Shown in pieces: positions 15,938 to 24,230 of a stretch of DNA of 36,778 nt. The DNA lies in the NCBI GenBank assembly GCA_040007095.1, contig JBDTVS010000031.1, forward strand, positions 1-36,778, written 5' to 3'. The first letter of the stretch is position 1. Each line of letters opens with the position of its first letter. Source of the stretch: JBDTVS01 sp040007095 (lineage in GTDB: Bacteria; Acidobacteriota; Vicinamibacteria; Vicinamibacterales; CAVVIG01). The notes under the pieces are model-generated. The model saw nothing but the letters and a program-made list of their open reading frames with translations. It had not been told where the DNA came from and ran no database searches. Made by a program: the position numbers and the translations under genes.

Positions 15938-17623
15938 TCATCGCGCCAGCGGGGTGCGACGAAGGCCACCGCCTTCGGTAAGCGTGATGATGGCGTCGGC
16001 GTCAAGGTGCTCGACCACGTCGACATGTCCGCTCGGCCATCGCACCTCGAGGCGATCGATCGCTTTCGCCTGGCCGATTCCGAAATGGGCGCGAAGGTCG
16101 TTCTGCCCGAGATAGCTCGACCCCGCCTTGATCTCCCGCGTCTGGATTTGCGGCCCCACGGCGGCGCGCAGCCGCGCGCCGATCCCGTCGCGGTTGCTGG
16201 TCCGGCCGATCAACCTGACCAGCACCGCATGGCCGCGATTGCCCCCGTCGTTGCGTAACAGATCGGCCGGCTGGCCGTTGTTGGTGACGAGCAGATCGAG
16301 ATCCCCGTCGTTGTCGATGTCGCCGGCGACGAGCGTGCGACCAACCTTTTCGAGGCTGAAGCCCGGTCCGGCCTCCGCGGCGAGATCGGTGAACCGACCG
16401 TGCCCGTCATTGCGGAGCAGCAGCTTGCGCTGGGCGTACTTGGACGCCGACTGAAAGTGGCTGGTGTTGTCGAGGACATGCCCGTTGGCAATGGCGAGGT
16501 CGAGCGAGCCGTCGTTATCGTAGTCGAGAAAGACCGCACCAAATCCCAGGAAGCGCAGTGTGGCCGCGCCGACGCCGCTCGGCAGCGTCGCATCGGCAAA
16601 CAGCCCGCGGCCAAGATTCCGATACAGATTGTGATTCTCCATCTCGAAATTGGTGACCACCAGATCGAGCTGACCGTCGCCATCGTAATCGCCGAAATCG
16701 GTGCCCATGCCGGCTCTCGGCCTGCCGTCGCTGGCCACGGCGACACCCGCCAGCAGCCCGACTTCGCGGAACGATCCGCGTCCTTCGTTGTGGTACAGGA
16801 AATTAGGCACCAGATCGTTGGCGACGAAGAAATCCGCGCGGCCATCGTTGTCGTAATCGCCAAACACGACGCCGAGCCCCTTGCCATCGGTCCTGTACAC
16901 GCCCGACGATCGGGTGACGTCCGTAAACGTGCCGTCGCCGTTGTTGCGGTACAGCAGGTTTGGAGCGCCCTTGTAGACGTCGGGGCGGCAGTACGCCCGG
17001 GTGCGACTGTCGCCGCACACCTTCTTGTTCCCTTCAGGGTCGACATAGTTCGTCACGAACAAGTCGAGCCACCCGTCGTTGTCGATATCGGCGAACGCAC
17101 AGCTCGTGCTCAATAGCGACGACCCGACCCCCGCGGCTTGCGTGACGTTGGTGAACGTACCGTCTCCGTGGTTGTGGTACAGCACGTTAGGACCGAAATT
17201 GGTCAGGAAGAGATCCTGGTGACCGTCGTTGTCGTAGTCGGCGGCACACGCGCCCATTCCGTACCCGAAGTGTTCGATTTTCGCCGACTGCGTCACGTCG
17301 TCGAACGTGCCGTTGCCTCGATTGTGGAACAGCCGGGATCGCGCCTGGCCGGCAACCGTCGCGTCGACCAGCGACCCCCCGTCCACCAAGAACACATCCA
17401 GCCAACCGTCCCCGTCGTAGTCGAACAGCAGACCGCCCGAGCCCATCGTCTCGACGATGTGCTTCTCGGAGCTGGCGCCGTTCGTATGGGAGAACGCCAC
17501 CCCCGATGCGGCGGCGACATTCTGAAAGACAACAGGAGTCTGAGAGGAGGCGGCCTTTTTCGGGCTTTGCCGCGCCAACAGCGCGGTCGAAAGAAGCAGC
17601 AGCGGGACGCCGGCCGCAAGCAT
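15938..17623 (-). CDS. FG-GAP repeat protein with C-terminal ASPIC/UnbV domain (CRTAC1 type)
   Basis: The start at 17623 gives 561 aa and a good signal peptide (MLAAGVPLLLLSTALLARQ). The frame is open upstream to 17965 but overlaps the TPR gene. At least seven calcium-binding DxDxDGxxD loops (DYDGDGWLD, DYDNDGHQD, DIDNDGWLD, DYDNDGRAD, DYDGDGQLD, DYDNDGSLD, DIDNDGDLD) mark a beta-propeller of FG-GAP/VCBS repeats. The C-terminus is an ASPIC/UnbV domain (RDGIGARLRA, REIKAGSSYLGQND, HFGIGQA, EVRWPSG). Such proteins are extracytoplasmic and probably bind ligands or partners; no catalysis is known to me. The start is 5 bp after the TPR gene stop, so the two are coupled. Confidence 0.92.
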   Translation of the reverse strand: MLAAGVPLLLLSTALLARQSPKKAASSQTPVVFQNVAAASGVAFSHTNGASSEKHIVETMGSGGLLFDYDGDGWLDVFLVDGGSLVDATVAGQARSRLFHNRGNGTFDDVTQSAKIEHFGYGMGACAADYDNDGHQDLFLTNFGPNVLYHNHGDGTFTNVTQAAGVGSSLLSTSCAFADIDNDGWLDLFVTNYVDPEGNKKVCGDSRTRAYCRPDVYKGAPNLLYRNNGDGTFTDVTRSSGVYRTDGKGLGVVFGDYDNDGRADFFVANDLVPNFLYHNEGRGSFREVGLLAGVAVASDGRPRAGMGTDFGDYDGDGQLDLVVTNFEMENHNLYRNLGRGLFADATLPSGVGAATLRFLGFGAVFLDYDNDGSLDLAIANGHVLDNTSHFQSASKYAQRKLLLRNDGHGRFTDLAAEAGPGFSLEKVGRTLVAGDIDNDGDLDLLVTNNGQPADLLRNDGGNRGHAVLVRLIGRTSNRDGIGARLRAAVGPQIQTREIKAGSSYLGQNDLRAHFGIGQAKAIDRLEVRWPSGHVDVVEHLDADAIITLTEGGGLRRTPLAR

Positions 17624-17628
17624 GCGAG

Positions 17629-19722
17629 TCAGCGGCCCAGCCCTCGCTCGCGGAATCGATCGGCTTTCGCTCGATCGTAGCGGGCCTGCTCGGCCTGGCT
17701 TTCCTGATCCTGGCCGAGAACCCGGTAGGCCTCCGCGAGATAGCGATGCACTTCTGGGCCGGCGTGCAGATCGAGCGCCCTGCGGAACGCGTCGATGGCT
17801 GGCACCGGGCGACCGGCCCGTTCGAGCACCAGCCCCAGACTGACATAGTGCGAGGCGACATCGGGCTGGAACGACACCGCCTGTTGTAACAGGAGCGCCG
17901 CCGCATCGAAGTCGCCGAGTCGGATCTTGCTTTGGGCGGCCTGTTCGATCAGTTTCAGTTCCCACCCTCGATTCGCCTGGACCAGGGCGTCGGCTTGCCA
18001 GCGCTGAAATTGCTCGAGCTCCCGGGTTCCTTCCTCCGTTCGCCCGAGGCGTATCAGCGACGCGCCAAGCGTGTACTTTGCCGTGGCGTGTGTGTTCCTG
18101 AGCGTCAGGGCGCGCCGCGCCGATCGCTCCGCGTCCGAATACTCGCTGAGACGCAGATGCACTTGTGCCTCCCCCGCATGCGCCTCCGCGTTGAGCGGAT
18201 CGAGCAGCAGCGCCGCGACGAATTCCGCCGCGGCTTCGCCTTGACGGCCTTGTTCGAGATACACCTGTCCCAGCTTGCGGTGCGCGTCGCTGTTGTTCGG
18301 GTTCACCTGAACCCGATGGCGGTATGCGGCGAGGGCGCCGTCCAGGTTGGCGTCGGTCGTATAAAGGACACCGATGGTGTCGTATAGATGATCCTGCCCG
18401 ATCACCGGGGACAAGGCCGCCGCCTGCTCGAGCTCGCGGATCGCGTCGGTGTTTCGTCCGGTCGACTGGTACGCGAGCCCCAGCTGGTAATGCGCGCCTC
18501 CTGAGACCGGGAACGCCTCGACGGTCGCCCGCAACACCCGCTCGGCGTCTTGCGGACGGCCCGTAAGATCGAAGACGTCTGCCAGCGCGCGGCGCGAGCG
18601 ATCGTCCGTCGCGTTGAGCGCAACCGCAGCATTGAGCTGCTCGAGGCTCTGCGCGTATTCTTCATTCGCCTGGTAGGCCACGCCCAGCATCCGCCGGGCG
18701 TCGGCCCGATCGGGTGACTGTTCAACCGCGGCTTTGAAATGGCTGAGCGCGGCGGGCAGGTCGGCGCGCCGCAGCGCCATGGCCCCTTGGCGAGCCTCTT
18801 CATCGTGCTTGGGGTCGTACGCGCCCAGCGGATCGCGGGCCGCGGCTGACCTGAGCTCGGCCACCCCTTTCTCATAGGCGCCCTCGGCCAACAGAGCCAG
18901 GCCTCGCGCATACACGGCCGGCGGAAACACGGGAGCGACGCCGGCTGATTGCCGCAGCAGTCCCACGCGCACGAATGGGGCGCTCGACGCGCGCGCCGAG
19001 CCATCGGGCCGTACGTTCTTCTCCTGAGCTGTACGGAACCGGCTCAACGCTGCCGTGGCGCCGGCCTCGTCGCCGATGGCGATCAGCCGTTCTGCGAGCC
19101 CGTAGGTCGCCGCCGGGTTGCCGACACTCAGCATCGAGGCCTTCGCGAGCGCTCGGGCGGCATCCACCGGACGGCCCGCCAGGTCGTAGGCGAGCGCCTG
19201 CAAGATGTGGGCATCGGCTCGCCAGGGGTCGAGACCGGAGGCGGCAACCGCTTCCTTGAGGCCCTCGGCGCCTTTTCCCCGTTCCAGATACACCCCGGCC
19301 AGAGCGACGTGGGCATCCTGAGGTTCGACAGCGTCTGAAAGAACGGCCCGATAGGCGCGAATCGCCTGATCCCAGCCGACCAGGGCGCGTGCCATCTCTT
19401 CAACGCCGGCGGCGATGAGCGGCCCTTCGTCGCCGTATGTGCCGGTGATTGCCTGGATCAGCTGCCGAACAGAGGAGACGAATCGGCCTTTTTCGCCCTC
19501 GATCTGAGTGACCGCGGCAGTGACGTGATTCCGCAGGTTCTGGCAGTCGTCACCCGCACACGGTTGGGGTGTCTGGGCCGCGAGCGCGGCCGAGCCAAGT
19601 GCGATAAACAGTGCGCCACAGCCAAGCCAACGGACGCCAAGACCGTGATCGCCGTCCTCGTGCGAAGAGCAGGGACGCTTGGGCCCCGACCTCGATGATG
19701 CAACGCGCATCGGAGCACCCAT
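17629..19722 (-). CDS. Exported TPR protein
   Basis: The product is about 697 aa from the ATG at 19722; a second ATG at 19710 is equally plausible, and the frame open to 19827 runs into repeat A2. A basic n-region precedes the hydrophobic segment WLGCGALFIALGSAALAAQ, so the protein is exported or membrane-anchored by its N-terminus. The rest is helical with many TPR units, for example PDRADARRMLGVAYQANEEY, GGAHYQLGLAYQSTGRNTDA, NNSDAHRKLGQVYLEQGRQG, and VASHYVSLGLVLERAGRPVP. TPR arrays act as protein-protein scaffolds. The position between TonB receptor 2 and the UnbV protein suggests it links them in one envelope machine. Confidence 0.88.
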   Translation of the reverse strand: MGAPMRVASSRSGPKRPCSSHEDGDHGLGVRWLGCGALFIALGSAALAAQTPQPCAGDDCQNLRNHVTAAVTQIEGEKGRFVSSVRQLIQAITGTYGDEGPLIAAGVEEMARALVGWDQAIRAYRAVLSDAVEPQDAHVALAGVYLERGKGAEGLKEAVAASGLDPWRADAHILQALAYDLAGRPVDAARALAKASMLSVGNPAATYGLAERLIAIGDEAGATAALSRFRTAQEKNVRPDGSARASSAPFVRVGLLRQSAGVAPVFPPAVYARGLALLAEGAYEKGVAELRSAAARDPLGAYDPKHDEEARQGAMALRRADLPAALSHFKAAVEQSPDRADARRMLGVAYQANEEYAQSLEQLNAAVALNATDDRSRRALADVFDLTGRPQDAERVLRATVEAFPVSGGAHYQLGLAYQSTGRNTDAIRELEQAAALSPVIGQDHLYDTIGVLYTTDANLDGALAAYRHRVQVNPNNSDAHRKLGQVYLEQGRQGEAAAEFVAALLLDPLNAEAHAGEAQVHLRLSEYSDAERSARRALTLRNTHATAKYTLGASLIRLGRTEEGTRELEQFQRWQADALVQANRGWELKLIEQAAQSKIRLGDFDAAALLLQQAVSFQPDVASHYVSLGLVLERAGRPVPAIDAFRRALDLHAGPEVHRYLAEAYRVLGQDQESQAEQARYDRAKADRFRERGLGR

Positions 19723-19759
19723 CCCCTCGAAACATGATTCGTCACGTTTCCAGGAAACT

Positions 19760-19864
19760 AGTGGACTGTATTCGTGATTTCCACAGCGTAACCAAGAAAG
19801 CACGAAGTCACGAAGGCACCAAAACATGCATTTGGAGTTTTACAAACCAGCAGAACAAGCCACT
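19760..19864. repeat. Palindromic intergenic element A2 (CACGAAG type)
   Basis: The element begins CTAGTGGACTGTATTCGTG and ends GCCACTAG, with imperfect terminal inversion (AGTGG...CCACT). The core CACGAAGTCACGAAGGCACC (19801-19820) matches element A1 in all but one position, and the TACAAACC.GCAGA right part is also shared. The second inner arm of A1 is absent, so A2 is a shorter derivative. The TAG stop of TonB receptor 2 (19865-19863) coincides with its right end. It is non-coding. Confidence 0.72.
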
Positions 19865-22800
19865 AGAAATCAAGTTGCAAGCTGAACTTCATGAACCGCG
19901 GCGGCACAATCGACGTCGGGATGCGCCACCCGGCAAGCGTCGCGTCGCGATAGGTGTTGTTTTCCGTGAGGACCGAGTTCGAGTTGAAGACGTTGTAAAT
20001 TTCGAAATTTACACCGGTCTTGACCCGCTGAATCTTGAAGCCCTTGGTCAGCCGCAGATCGAGTTGATTGCGGCGATCGCCGTAAATCGTCCCGGGCGGC
20101 GCGAGATTGACGGTGACGTTCTGTGCATTCGCGGACAGGGGACGACCCAGCGAGGGCGCGACCTCCGCGTTCAGAAACACCTTGTTGGCCGAGACGAGGG
20201 GGCCCGGTCTGCTGTACCAGAGGCCGCTGAACGTCACGTCGATCTTTGAAAGATTGTAGGTGCCGACCACCTTGCCATCGGTCAGGAAGTTGTCCTTTTC
20301 GTCACAGTACGGCGCGGTGAGGAGCGCGGCTTCCGGAAGCCCGGCGATGACGGCGCAATTGTTCGTTTCCTGACGCCCCGTGCTGATGCCGCCTTGCAGC
20401 GTAAACCCGCGTCGCAGCCTGGCGTTGATCGACACGTCCATGCCGTTCCAGTGCTGAATTTGCTCGCCGTAGTTGCTGGCCAGCGTGAAGTAGTTGTTCT
20501 GGGGCAGGCTGACCTTCGCCGGATTCAGATTGTAGAATCCGCTCACCCCATAGCCGCCGCCTCCGGGTAGCCTCGTATCGGCCGGCGCCGTGACACTGAA
20601 GGTCTGGAAGTCCGACGCGTTCAGATTGAGATTGTCCGTCACGCCGAAGTTGCCGTACCAGCGGCGGAAGTAGCCAACGTCCACCGACAGCCCCGGTCTG
20701 AGCTGGCGTTGCGCACTCGCGGAGAATTCCCACTGGTACGGCCTGGTGCCCCACCCGGTCAAGACCTTCGGGTCGTAGTTGAGGCTCAGCGTCGACGCGC
20801 CGAAGTTCGTGTCGGAGACGGTGCCGCACAGGTCGCCGCCAGTGGTCCGGAGATCCTGCGCCAACGGATTCGTCAGATTGCAGTCGGGCACATAGTTGCC
20901 GTTCTGGTCGATCCAACTCCGGTTGACAATGTTCGCGAGGCGGTTGACCGGATTGGCCGTGTCACCGTAGGTTCCCTGCAGGCCCTGCGCAATCACGTAC
21001 TTGTTCAACGATATCTTCAGCGCGGTCTTGCCGTCGCCGAACAGATCGAACGCCGAGCCGAGGCGCGGCACGATGTCGGACCAGTTTCCCATCGGCGTCT
21101 CCGCGAACGTGACATTGCGCGTCGGCACCAGCAGACCCGGTTCAAGCGTCTGCTCGGGAAAATAGCTGCTGAAGTGATCGAATCGCACGCCGTAACTCAG
21201 CGTCAGCCGCTTGACGGTCCACTTGTCCTGGGCGTAGATGCCGAGATCCAGTCGCTGTCGCTCTGCACGATAGAGAGGCGTCGCCCGCTCGGTCAGCTGG
21301 TTCGGTACGCCGTTGAGAAACTGATACGTGAGATGCGCCACGTTGTCGGCGACATACGAGGTCCGCTGGGCGGTCACGTTGTAGAAGCCCACCTTCAATG
21401 AATGACTGCCCGGCACGTAGGAGAGCGACGCCGCAAACGGAATGCTGACGCCGAGCGTCCGCTGGTACGGCTGCGTCGGGCTCGAGGTCCCTCCGCCGCG
21501 GTACAGCAAGCCGGGAATCAGCCCGCCTTGCTCGACGACAGGGATGAGCAACCGCTGCGGGTCGATGGTCGACGTCGGATCGTACGCATACTCTTCGCGG
21601 CGGATGCCGAACCGCGCCTCGACGAGGAGACGGCTCGTCGGTGTGGCGGTGTAGGACACCGACCGCAAATCGCTGATCGGGTAATGAATGTTGTTCGCCG
21701 CCTCCTGCGAGATGGTGGGCGCGGTCACGGCGCACTGACAGCGCCAATGCTGATCGTAGAAGAAGTTCAGCTTGCTTTTCGCGCCGGCCTGCCACGTGAG
21801 TCGCAGATTGACGCTCTGCTCGGTGGCGCTGTTCACCGCCGGCTGGGCCAAATCGGGCTCGTAGGTCCATTTGGTGATGTCGCCGGCATTCTTGTTCTGA
21901 AACAGCCCACCCACGTAGTTACCTTGTCGGGTAAATCGCGCAGAGGAGTAAAACCACAGCCGGTCCTGCGTCAACGGACCGCCGAAACCGGGATTGACGT
22001 CCGATTGCTCCTTCAGCCGGTTCGGCGTCGCCAGGCCTCGGGCAAACAGGTCGGCGTCGTTGTTGCTGTTCTGGAACGACGAGCTCGCGGCCGTGGCAAA
22101 GAGTGTTCCCGAGAACTGGTTGCTCCCGGTCTTCGGGATCATGTTGATCTGCAGTCCCCCGGTGATGCTCTCTGCGGTGACCGACGAATAGTCGACCGCC
22201 ACTTCCTGCGTGCTGCCCATGTTGGGCAGCATGTTCGCCGACCACCCCGTGCCTTCGGTGTTCGCGATCGTCACGCCGTCGATCAGGAGGCGCGTATCGG
22301 AGATGCTGCCGCCATGAACGGCCAGCGATCCGCCGGTGGTGTTGATCACGTTGGTGCCGCCGACGTCAACGTTGCTCAGGTTGACGCCGGGGATGAGAAA
22401 CGCGGCCACCTGCGGCGTCCGACCGGTCGGAATCGCCACCAGCAGCTCCTGATCGACCACGCGCTGCTTCGTCGCGCTCTGAATGTCGACGACGGGCGCT
22501 TCGCCGGTGACGGTGAGCGTCTCCGCGAGCGACCCGACCTTGAGGTCGGCGTTGACCGTCGCGGCGAACGACCCGCTCAGTTCGATACCATCGCGTTTGA
22601 GCGTGGCGAACCCCGACAGCGTGAAGGTTACGGTGTAGACGCCGCCCCGCAGTTGCTCGATCCTGAACTGACCGGCACCATCGGTCACCACGGTGCGGGT
22701 CTTTTCGATCAAGACGGGACTCGCCGCCTCCACCGTCACGCCAGGCAGCACGGCGCCGGACGCGTCGTGAACGACGCCCGCGATCGACGCGCCGGATTGC

Positions 22801-22868
22801 GCGAAGGCGCCGGATACGAGAGTGAGCAGCATGCCAAACGCGATCATGGCGCTTCGGAAAGTATGCAT
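19863..22868 (-). CDS. TonB-dependent receptor with carboxypeptidase-regulatory-like N-domain (receptor 2)
   Basis: The start at 22868 (MHTFRSAMIAFGMLLTLVSG) gives 1001 aa with a signal peptide, and a GGAGG Shine-Dalgarno lies about 11 nt upstream; the frame open to 22919 adds an implausible N-terminus. The carboxypeptidase-regulatory-like domain spans about 28-112 (ASIAGVVHDASGAVLPGVTV). The plug contains TRLLIDGVTIAN, and the barrel ends MKFSLQLDF. It is a paralogue of receptor 1. An extracellular-loop-like stretch has a CQC pair (WRCQCAV), absent from receptor 1. It heads a three-gene unit with the TPR and UnbV genes. The ligand is unknown. Confidence 0.93.
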   Translation of the reverse strand: MHTFRSAMIAFGMLLTLVSGAFAQSGASIAGVVHDASGAVLPGVTVEAASPVLIEKTRTVVTDGAGQFRIEQLRGGVYTVTFTLSGFATLKRDGIELSGSFAATVNADLKVGSLAETLTVTGEAPVVDIQSATKQRVVDQELLVAIPTGRTPQVAAFLIPGVNLSNVDVGGTNVINTTGGSLAVHGGSISDTRLLIDGVTIANTEGTGWSANMLPNMGSTQEVAVDYSSVTAESITGGLQINMIPKTGSNQFSGTLFATAASSSFQNSNNDADLFARGLATPNRLKEQSDVNPGFGGPLTQDRLWFYSSARFTRQGNYVGGLFQNKNAGDITKWTYEPDLAQPAVNSATEQSVNLRLTWQAGAKSKLNFFYDQHWRCQCAVTAPTISQEAANNIHYPISDLRSVSYTATPTSRLLVEARFGIRREEYAYDPTSTIDPQRLLIPVVEQGGLIPGLLYRGGGTSSPTQPYQRTLGVSIPFAASLSYVPGSHSLKVGFYNVTAQRTSYVADNVAHLTYQFLNGVPNQLTERATPLYRAERQRLDLGIYAQDKWTVKRLTLSYGVRFDHFSSYFPEQTLEPGLLVPTRNVTFAETPMGNWSDIVPRLGSAFDLFGDGKTALKISLNKYVIAQGLQGTYGDTANPVNRLANIVNRSWIDQNGNYVPDCNLTNPLAQDLRTTGGDLCGTVSDTNFGASTLSLNYDPKVLTGWGTRPYQWEFSASAQRQLRPGLSVDVGYFRRWYGNFGVTDNLNLNASDFQTFSVTAPADTRLPGGGGYGVSGFYNLNPAKVSLPQNNYFTLASNYGEQIQHWNGMDVSINARLRRGFTLQGGISTGRQETNNCAVIAGLPEAALLTAPYCDEKDNFLTDGKVVGTYNLSKIDVTFSGLWYSRPGPLVSANKVFLNAEVAPSLGRPLSANAQNVTVNLAPPGTIYGDRRNQLDLRLTKGFKIQRVKTGVNFEIYNVFNSNSVLTENNTYRDATLAGWRIPTSIVPPRFMKFSLQLDF

Positions 22869-23089
22869 GTAGAGCCAGCCTCCCTGCTCGGACGGGTTGA
22901 CCGCGGACACGGTCTCCACGACGTTTAGCGAAGCTGAACACTAAGCCCAGCGCCACACCCGTGTCAACAACACTCCCAGAGCGCCGCGGCTGCGGATCAG
23001 TGCGTCGAGGAACGCCACGTCAATTGCGAGTCGACGGAGCGTCGGACAAGAGGTGGGACGAGTCGGCAAGGTCAGATGCGCGACGTCAA

Positions 23090-23104
23090 ACGCTTTCGAA
23101 GCGT
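23090..23104 (-). terminator. Weak hairpin after the cytochrome gene
   Basis: ACGCTT / TCG loop / AAGCGT forms a 6-bp stem starting 11 bp beyond the cytochrome c stop codon. On the minus strand it is followed only by TTG, so it is at best a weak intrinsic terminator. Apart from the TonB receptor 2 leader (from 22869 upward), the remaining bases of the 22869-23114 gap show nothing recognisable. Confidence 0.25.
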
Positions 23105-23114
23105 GGTCGGTTGA

Positions 23115-24230
23115 TTATTTGGTGCAGTCTGAGGAGACGGGCTTGATCGACGTGAGGTTCAGATCCGCATAGGTCCCGTCGCGGTAAAGCAGGCCCCGCG
23201 CCTCGACCTTGCGTCCGTTGAGGGCGCCGGATTTCGTGGCGGCGTCGACGCTGACCAGGCCGAAGGTTTGTCGTCCCAGAGGCTTGGCCTCCGCGGCCTT
23301 CAACGCGGCCGCGCTGGGCGTGTTGTCTCGCGTGACCACGGGCTCGCTCGCTTCCGTGAGCGTCCACCCGGCCAATTGATCCCGGTCCAGGCAGCCGACG
23401 ACCTGGACGAGCGCGAAGTTCGGTACGCCGGCGTCCGCGCCCTTCTTCGTGATCTGCAAGGCGTCGAGCGTCTCGGCATTCGCCGTCAATTCACTCGTGC
23501 CCGTCGGGAAGCCGTTCTCGCGCAGCAGGTGCGCGACGATGTTCAGCTTGGTTTCGGGTGGGAGAGAGTCGGTGTTGCCGGGCGGCATCGTATCGCGGAC
23601 TTTCACGAACAGCCGGTTGACACTGCCGTCTTCCCAGTTAGCCAGAAACGCCGGGCCTTTGAGCGAAGGCGCGCGATCGGTGCCGTTCAGCTCGGGACCG
23701 TGACAACCCTGGCACCGCGCCACAGACTGTTTGCCGGCATCCGCCTGAGCGGTGGTGAAGATGCCGTCCCAGACGCCGCGCTGCTGAATGACGACCTCTT
23801 CGAGGGCGCCGACATCTCCGGGCAGGTCGCTCTTTCCAGCGGGGAAGCCGTTCTGCTGGAGCACGTAGGCGAGAATCTGCAGCTTGACGTCGTCGGTCAG
23901 GGTGCCCGGCGAGCCAGCCGGCATGGTGTCGCGGATCTTCGTGTAGAGGCTTCCGAGCGTGTCCTTGTCCCAGTGCGCGAGAAACGCCGGCCCCTTGAGC
24001 GTCGGCCCGTTGCCCTGACTGCCCGTGAGGGGCACGCCGTGACACCGCGCGCAGACGCCGTCGTAACCCGACTTGCCGCGCAGCGCCTGGTCGGCGGTAA
24101 ACACGCCGTCGCTGAGGGTCTTCGACGTCTGCTGCGCCGCAAGCGAGGCGCCGGCCATCGTCAGGACCGCCGTCACCGCCACCACGGCGGCGACATTCAC
24201 CGCCGACATGAATTCTTCACGCGCGCTCAT
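23115..24230 (-). CDS. Di-haem cytochrome c with a C-terminal OB-like domain
   Basis: The product is 371 aa with an N-terminal export signal ending LAAQQ. Two cytochrome c domains repeat the same plan: CARCH (60-64) with a downstream TMPAG methionine (M103), and CQGCH (173-177) with TMPPG (M215). In each, the sequence GPAFLAxW precedes the methionine loop. The C-terminal 100 residues (VVGCLDRDQLAGWTLTEASEP, GRKVEARGLLYRD) look like a small secreted beta-barrel or OB-like domain; this is inference. Relatives often serve as electron acceptors for periplasmic dehydrogenases, but none is encoded here. The start overlaps the ankyrin gene stop (ATGA, 24227-24230), so it is translated as the fourth gene of the cassette. 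The plus-strand cassette lacks it. Confidence 0.9.
   Translation of the reverse strand: MSAREEFMSAVNVAAVVAVTAVLTMAGASLAAQQTSKTLSDGVFTADQALRGKSGYDGVCARCHGVPLTGSQGNGPTLKGPAFLAHWDKDTLGSLYTKIRDTMPAGSPGTLTDDVKLQILAYVLQQNGFPAGKSDLPGDVGALEEVVIQQRGVWDGIFTTAQADAGKQSVARCQGCHGPELNGTDRAPSLKGPAFLANWEDGSVNRLFVKVRDTMPPGNTDSLPPETKLNIVAHLLRENGFPTGTSELTANAETLDALQITKKGADAGVPNFALVQVVGCLDRDQLAGWTLTEASEPVVTRDNTPSAAALKAAEAKPLGRQTFGLVSVDAATKSGALNGRKVEARGLLYRDGTYADLNLTSIKPVSSDCTK

Noticed and set aside
17624..17965. Upstream extension of the FG-GAP/UnbV protein
   Set aside because: It lies in the TPR coding region in another frame. The signal peptide starts at 17623, right after the TPR stop.
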